Assembly: GCA_038326025.1 (NCBI GenBank) | Contig: JBBQJP010000022.1 | Span: 1-64,000, forward strand | Origin: CAISIP01 sp038326025 | Lineage (GTDB): Bacteria > Pseudomonadota > Gammaproteobacteria > Burkholderiales > Burkholderiaceae_C | DNA: 64,000 nucleotides | Direction of reading: 5' to 3' | In this document: positions 60,298-64,000 of the stretch, one piece after another | Layout: each line of letters begins with the position of its first letter | Numbering within the stretch: the first letter of the stretch is position 1 | The notes under the pieces: generated by a model | The model's database searches: none | What the model was told of the DNA's origin: nothing | What the model saw: only the letters and a program-made list of their open reading frames with translations | Program-made: the position numbers and the translations under genes

Positions 60298-61191
60298 TCA
60301 GTGCGCCATGCTCAGTTCGCGCGCGTCGCGTTCGTAGGTGGCCAGCCGCGTCACGGCACGGCTGCGCTGTTCGGCGGTCGTGCTGTTGTGCAGGCGCGCA
60401 TAGGTCTGGCAGTTTTCCTGCAGTGCAGTGTCGACCTGCGCGCGGTAAAGCGGGTCGGGTGAACGCAATGTGCGCTCGACATAGGCGCGCAAGGCGGCAG
60501 CCGCTTGCGCCATATCGGCCGCTGATGGACTGCCGTTGCCCGCGTCTGCGAGGCCGCGCAAGGTCTGCAGCATGTCCTGCTGGCGGCGCACGCGCTCGGC
60601 AAAGGCAAGCTGCGGATCAAACGTCGAACGGCTCACCGCGTCCTGCAGCAGCTTGCGCTGCGGGTTGTCAAGTGTGCCGTAGAACTGCTCGGCCCGATCG
60701 AGTTCGGTCTCCACGCGTTTGGCCACGCGCACGGCGCGCTCGCGTGATCCCCGCTCGCGGCGCCACTCCTGATTACCTTTGGCGAACCGTGTTTCAAGGT
60801 GTTTGAATTGCACCGGCGTCAGCTGCATGGCCAGCGCGACTGTGCCGGGATCCGCCAGTGCCTGCGTCGTGACCGCTTCAAAGCGGGCACGGATGTCGCC
60901 ATACAGCCGGCAAATCTGCTCGCCGCTGGTGTCGGCCGGCGCGATTTGCTGGATCTGTCGCAGCAGGTCGGCGATCCGGGGTAACTCGGTTTTGCGATGC
61001 CAAGTGTGCAATCGCGCCAGCTCTGCTCGCAGCAACAGGGTCTGCGGCTCGTTCAGGTCGGCATAACCATCGACCCACCAGTAGGTTACGTCAGGCAGGT
61101 TGTTGTAGGCCAGCTTCACGGCGCTGCAACCTGCCAGCACGGCCAGTAACGAGGCGGCCAGCAGCAGACGGATAATCCGACTCCAGGACAT
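60298..61191 (-). CDS. DUF6279 family lipoprotein
   Basis: A protein of 297 residues with a signal peptide and lipobox LAVLAGC (about Cys22). The mature part is all-helical and charged, with YNNLPDVTYWWVDGYADLN near its start, the DUF6279 signature. Function is unknown; it is an envelope lipoprotein. The ATG at 61191 is 22 bases from the divergent glmU start, so the two promoters overlap. Confidence 0.85.
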   Translation of the reverse strand: MSWSRIIRLLLAASLLAVLAGCSAVKLAYNNLPDVTYWWVDGYADLNEPQTLLLRAELARLHTWHRKTELPRIADLLRQIQQIAPADTSGEQICRLYGDIRARFEAVTTQALADPGTVALAMQLTPVQFKHLETRFAKGNQEWRRERGSRERAVRVAKRVETELDRAEQFYGTLDNPQRKLLQDAVSRSTFDPQLAFAERVRRQQDMLQTLRGLADAGNGSPSAADMAQAAAALRAYVERTLRSPDPLYRAQVDTALQENCQTYARLHNSTTAEQRSRAVTRLATYERDARELSMAH

Positions 61192-61213
61192 AACCAGCGA
61201 ACGGAACTTAGAT

Positions 61214-62632
61214 ATGGCAGCAGCAGGTGCAGGCATCGTGGATGTGGTGATCATGGCAGCGGGCAAGGGCACTCGCATGAAAAGCAAGTTGCCCAAAGTA
61301 TTGCACCCCTTGGCCGGACGTGCACTGGTGCACCATGTATTGGCGACCGCGAGCGCGCTCGGCGCGCGTCAGGCGGTGCTGATCACCGGCCACGGCGCCG
61401 AAGAGGTCGAGGCGGCTTGTGGTCCTGACAGTGGTGCGCTGGGCGCGCTGCAATTGCAATGTGTGCGCCAGGAGCCGCAACTCGGTACCGGCCACGCAGT
61501 GCAGCAGGCCTTGCCGGTGCTGGCCGACGACGGCATCGTGGTGGTGCTCAGTGGCGATGTGCCACTCACGCGGGTCGAGACGCTGCGAGAGCTGATTACC
61601 GTGAGCGGTGGCGACAAGCTGGCGCTTCTGACGCTGCAGTTGGATAACCCCATGGGTTATGGCCGCATCGTGCGCGACGGCGGTGGCGACAACGCGCCGG
61701 TACGGGCCATCGTCGAGCAAAAGGATGCCGGCCCCGATCAGCTGGCGATCCGCGAAATTTACAGCGGCATCATGGCGGTGCCGGCGTGCCTGCTCAAGAC
61801 CTGGCTGGCGCGCTTGAAGAACAACAACGCCCAGAAAGAGTATTACCTGACCGACATCGTCAAGTTCGCCGTTGCCGACGGCGTGGCCGTGCTGGCGCAC
61901 CGCATCACCGATGCGGTGCAGGTGGCCGGCGTCAACAGCCCGGTGCAACTGGCCGAACTCGAGCGTGCCCACCAGTTGCGGCAGGCGAACCTGTTGATGG
62001 AGCAGGGTGTGCGTATTTCCGACCCGGCCCGATTCGATCTGCGGGGCAGCCTGGAGTGTGGTCAGGACGTGTCAATCGACGTGAATTGCGTGTTTGAAGG
62101 CAACGTGATGCTGGGCGACGACGTGCACGTTGGCGCGAACTGCGTGATCGCCAACGCTGTCATCGACGCGGGCGCGGTTATACACCCGTTCACCCATATC
62201 GACGGTGAGAAGCAGGGGGTGAAGATTGGTGCGGGCGCACTGGTTGGCCCGTTTGCGCGCCTGCGTCCTGGCGCCGATCTGGGGCCGCTGGTGCATATCG
62301 GTAACTTTGTCGAGGTGAAGAATTCGACGTTGGCGCGTGGCGCCAAGGCCAATCACCTGGCCTACCTGGGCGATGCGACCGTGGGCGAACGTGTCAACTA
62401 TGGCGCCGGCAGCATCACGGCCAACTATGACGGCGCATTCAAGCACCGCACGACGATCGAGGCCGACGTGCATGTGGGCAGCAACTGCGTGCTGGTTGCG
62501 CCGGTCACGATTGGTGCTGGCGGCACCATCGGCGGCGGCTCGACGATCACCAAAGACACGGCGGCCGGCGCGCTCAGCGTCGCGCGGGGCAAACAAGTAT
62601 CGATTCCCGGATGGAAACGCCCGAGCAAGTGA
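61214..62632 (+). CDS. glmU: Bifunctional UDP-GlcNAc pyrophosphorylase / GlcN-1-P acetyltransferase
   Basis: A protein of 472 residues. The N-terminal uridylyltransferase starts VVIMAAGKGTRMKSKLPKVLHPLAG; the C-terminal left-handed beta-helix (about 255-455) carries VMLGDDVHVGANCVI, RPGADLGPLVHIGNFVEVKNS and the GAGSITANYDG segment. It makes UDP-GlcNAc for wall and LPS. The last 22 bases overlap the start of a histidine kinase gene in another frame. An extra short N-terminal segment (about 7 residues) precedes the usual start, which could also be a later codon. Confidence 0.97.
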   Translation: MAAAGAGIVDVVIMAAGKGTRMKSKLPKVLHPLAGRALVHHVLATASALGARQAVLITGHGAEEVEAACGPDSGALGALQLQCVRQEPQLGTGHAVQQALPVLADDGIVVVLSGDVPLTRVETLRELITVSGGDKLALLTLQLDNPMGYGRIVRDGGGDNAPVRAIVEQKDAGPDQLAIREIYSGIMAVPACLLKTWLARLKNNNAQKEYYLTDIVKFAVADGVAVLAHRITDAVQVAGVNSPVQLAELERAHQLRQANLLMEQGVRISDPARFDLRGSLECGQDVSIDVNCVFEGNVMLGDDVHVGANCVIANAVIDAGAVIHPFTHIDGEKQGVKIGAGALVGPFARLRPGADLGPLVHIGNFVEVKNSTLARGAKANHLAYLGDATVGERVNYGAGSITANYDGAFKHRTTIEADVHVGSNCVLVAPVTIGAGGTIGGGSTITKDTAAGALSVARGKQVSIPGWKRPSK

Positions 62633-63387
62633 GCCCTGCTGGTACCGCGGCGGTGTCCGCGCAGCAGCAGTTGTTGCGGCTCGAACGCGAGCTGGCCCAG
62701 TCGCGCCAGGCGATGGAAGAGTTCACGGCGTCGGTGTCGCATGACCTGCGCGCGCCGCTGCGCCACGTCAGCGCCTTTGTGCGCATTGCGCGCGAAGACC
62801 TGGGTGACGATGTGGACCCTGACGTGGCCTCCCATCTGGACAAGGCTGAGAGTGCGGCGACACATCTGGGCCTGTTGATGGACGGACTGCTCGCGTTGTC
62901 ACGTATCGGGCGGGCCGAGTTGCAGCCCGGGCCGGTGGATATGGCCCGCCTGGTGGACGACATTCGTCACCAGATGCAAGTGCAGCTTCAGGGGCGTGAC
63001 GTCGTGTGGCAGGTGGCGCCCGATCTGCCGCCAGCGTTTGGCGACGTGGCACTGCTGCATCAGTTGATGGTGCAGTTGCTGGACAACGCGCTCAAGTTCA
63101 CGCGCGATTGCCCGCAGGCCCGGATCGAGATCGACGGGAAATCAACCGTAAGGGGCGGTACCGAGATCCAGGTGCGGGACAACGGCGTGGGGTTTGATCC
63201 GCGCCAGCATGACCGCCTGTTTCGCCCGTTTCAGCGCCTGCACAGTGCCAAGGCCTTCGAGGGCATCGGCATCGGGCTGGCATTGGCACGCCGCGTGGTC
63301 GAGCGCCATGGTGGCGACATTGCCGCCTCGGGCGAGGTCGGCAAGGGGTGCTGTATCACGGTGTGCCTGCCGCCGGCACGCGCCTGA
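62611..63387 (+). CDS. Soluble sensor-less histidine kinase
   Basis: A protein of 258 residues. HisKA has the phospho-acceptor in ASVSHDLRAPLRHVSAFV (about residue 47), and the HATPase has HQLMVQLLDNALKFT, RDNGVGFD and GIGIGLALARRVVERHGG. There is no membrane segment, PAS, GAF or receiver; only a short N-terminal coiled-coil precedes HisKA. SHDLRAPLR is typical of bacteriophytochrome-type kinases. It overlaps glmU by 22 bases and the convergent Lrp gene by 32 bases. The sensory input and response regulator are not in the window. Confidence 0.9.
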   Translation: METPEQVSPAGTAAVSAQQQLLRLERELAQSRQAMEEFTASVSHDLRAPLRHVSAFVRIAREDLGDDVDPDVASHLDKAESAATHLGLLMDGLLALSRIGRAELQPGPVDMARLVDDIRHQMQVQLQGRDVVWQVAPDLPPAFGDVALLHQLMVQLLDNALKFTRDCPQARIEIDGKSTVRGGTEIQVRDNGVGFDPRQHDRLFRPFQRLHSAKAFEGIGIGLALARRVVERHGGDIAASGEVGKGCCITVCLPPARA

Positions 63388-63862
63388 GCGGCAAGCGCGC
63401 GCCGAACTTGGCGCGTTTGACACTGAAAAATGCCTTGACGTTGCGCACGTTCGCGTCCGACGTGAAAAGTCGCTGCGCAATGGCCAGATAGTCGGGCATG
63501 TCGCGCGCGTGGATCACCAGTACGAAGTCCGGCCCCGGTGACACGCGATAACACTGCTGCACATCGTCGTCGGCTGTCACCTGCTGCTCGAACTGATCCA
63601 GCCATTCGCTACCCTGGCGGTCGAGCGAAATCTCCACGATAGCGCTCAAGCCGTGCCCCAGCATCGGAGCCAGACGGTCGGGCGACAAATGGGCGACCTG
63701 TTGCTCGATCACCCCGGTTTCGCGCAGCCGCTTGACCCGGCGCAGGCAGGTCGGGGGAGAGGTGAAGGCCTTCTGCGCGAGCTCCAGGTTGCTCAGCGAG
63801 GCGTCTTGTTGCAGCAGGTCCAGCAGACGCAGGTCGATGTCATCGAGTTCAATTTGTTCCAT
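63356..63862 (-). CDS. Lrp/AsnC family regulator
   Basis: A protein of 168 residues. The HTH is LDLLQQDASLSNLELAQKAFTSPPTCLRRVKRLRETGVI; the C-terminal RAM domain has VQQCYRVSPGPDFVLVIHARDM. It binds DNA as an octamer or dimer and senses an amino acid or similar ligand. Its 3' end overlaps the kinase gene by 32 bases. It is divergent from the next gene across an AT-rich region, the expected place for its binding sites. Confidence 0.93.
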   Translation of the reverse strand: MEQIELDDIDLRLLDLLQQDASLSNLELAQKAFTSPPTCLRRVKRLRETGVIEQQVAHLSPDRLAPMLGHGLSAIVEISLDRQGSEWLDQFEQQVTADDDVQQCYRVSPGPDFVLVIHARDMPDYLAIAQRLFTSDANVRNVKAFFSVKRAKFGARLPLRRVPAAGTP

Positions 63863-63936
63863 TATTCAATCATCTATGAAATTATTAGTCTTAATATACT
63901 GAAGTTGAAATAAATAATCAAATATGACAACAATTT
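63863..63936. promoter_or_regulatory. AT-rich control region between lrp-like gene and the next gene
   Basis: About 75 bases with strongly reduced GC relative to the surrounding chromosome, with repeated AT tracts and TATACT at 63895-63900 as a candidate -10. Lrp proteins favour such flexible AT-rich DNA, so autoregulation and control of the divergent gene are plausible. Confidence 0.55.
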
Positions 63937-63996
63937 GGCAGATGATTTACAACGACACCACGTACCATCGGCGCCAGAACTTTTGGAGTAAGTCTT

Positions 63997-64000
63997 ATGT
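63997..64000 (+). CDS. First codon of the next gene (truncated by the window)
   Basis: ATG at 63997 is preceded by GGAG at 63985-63988, an ideal spacing of eight bases, so a gene starts here. Only ATGT is visible. A second base-pattern start at 63924 gives an open frame to the edge but has no ribosome site. In related genomes glmS is often near glmU, and GlmS must begin Met-Cys (codon TG-), which the visible T allows but does not prove. Confidence 0.5.

Noticed and set aside
63924..64000. ATG at 63924 with a frame open to the window edge
   Set aside because: No ribosome site, AT-rich control DNA upstream and within, and a much better start at 63997 in another frame.
1..64000. CRISPR arrays, tRNA/rRNA genes, prophage or insertion sequences
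   Set aside because: No repeated spacer-like units, no cloverleaf or transposase/integrase signatures were found on reading; the gene content is core chromosome.

Overview
The window is a GC-rich chromosomal segment, densely coding on both strands, and reads as core genome of a betaproteobacterium of the order Burkholderiales, most likely Comamonadaceae or a close relative. The evidence is the order rplM-rpsI-(DUF6776)-bactofilin-erpA-anmK-M23 peptidase-tyrS, the folM-like/folB/ttcA set, the phoH-ybeY pair, and lineage-typical families (DUF2905, DUF2917, DUF6279). I see no tRNA, rRNA, CRISPR array, prophage or insertion sequence.

Layout. 1-7.3 kb: the tail of a probable signalling protein, ribosomal proteins L13/S9, a coiled-coil membrane protein with bactofilin, ErpA, then wall recycling/remodelling (AnmK, M23) divergent from tyrS. 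7.4-14.3 kb: a very large hybrid histidine kinase translationally coupled to a response-regulator diguanylate cyclase, with a divergent CDF metal exporter. 14.2-19.1 kb: dtd, ybeY-phoH, and ruvA/ruvB split by an alpha-carbonic anhydrase on the other strand. 19.1-22.4 kb: a DevBCA/MacAB-like tripartite exporter (adaptor, permease, ATPase). 22.4-31.1 kb: a lipoprotein cytochrome c, a fused alkylglycerol-monooxygenase-like/lysoplasmalogenase-like membrane protein, a phosphatase, a DUF4136 lipoprotein, ttcA-folB-pteridine-reductase-like SDR, a MidA-type methyltransferase, a REP-like hairpin, DUF2905 and an MFS carrier.

31-42.6 kb: thioredoxin 2, a cupin, a histidine-phosphatase homologue, a ROK kinase, a Gfo/Idh dehydrogenase, an old-yellow-enzyme, CCA transferase, two glutathione transferases, a CoA-binding protein, O-acetylhomoserine sulfhydrylase, an ECHDC3-like crotonase and DUF302. 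42.6-49.6 kb: arsR-acr3 arsenite resistance, then modABC molybdate uptake, an MFS carrier and an M20 deacylase on the minus strand. 49.7-57.1 kb: an NDUFA9-like protein, lytic transglycosylase divergent from 5-formyl-THF cyclo-ligase, LysR/DUF2917, TfoX-like, HDOD and a cytochrome c'.

57.1-60.3 kb is a small regulated module: a variant metallo-beta-lactamase-fold protein behind a strong 28-bp dyad, facing a LuxR-type regulator, with a Crp/Fnr regulator next to it. 60.3-64 kb: a DUF6279 lipoprotein, glmU overlapped by a soluble histidine kinase, an Lrp/AsnC regulator, an AT-rich control region and the first codon of the next gene. Most of the window is housekeeping. The best candidates for new biology are the ether-lipid fusion protein, the dyad/MBL/LuxR module, and several homologues lacking canonical catalytic or metal-binding residues.
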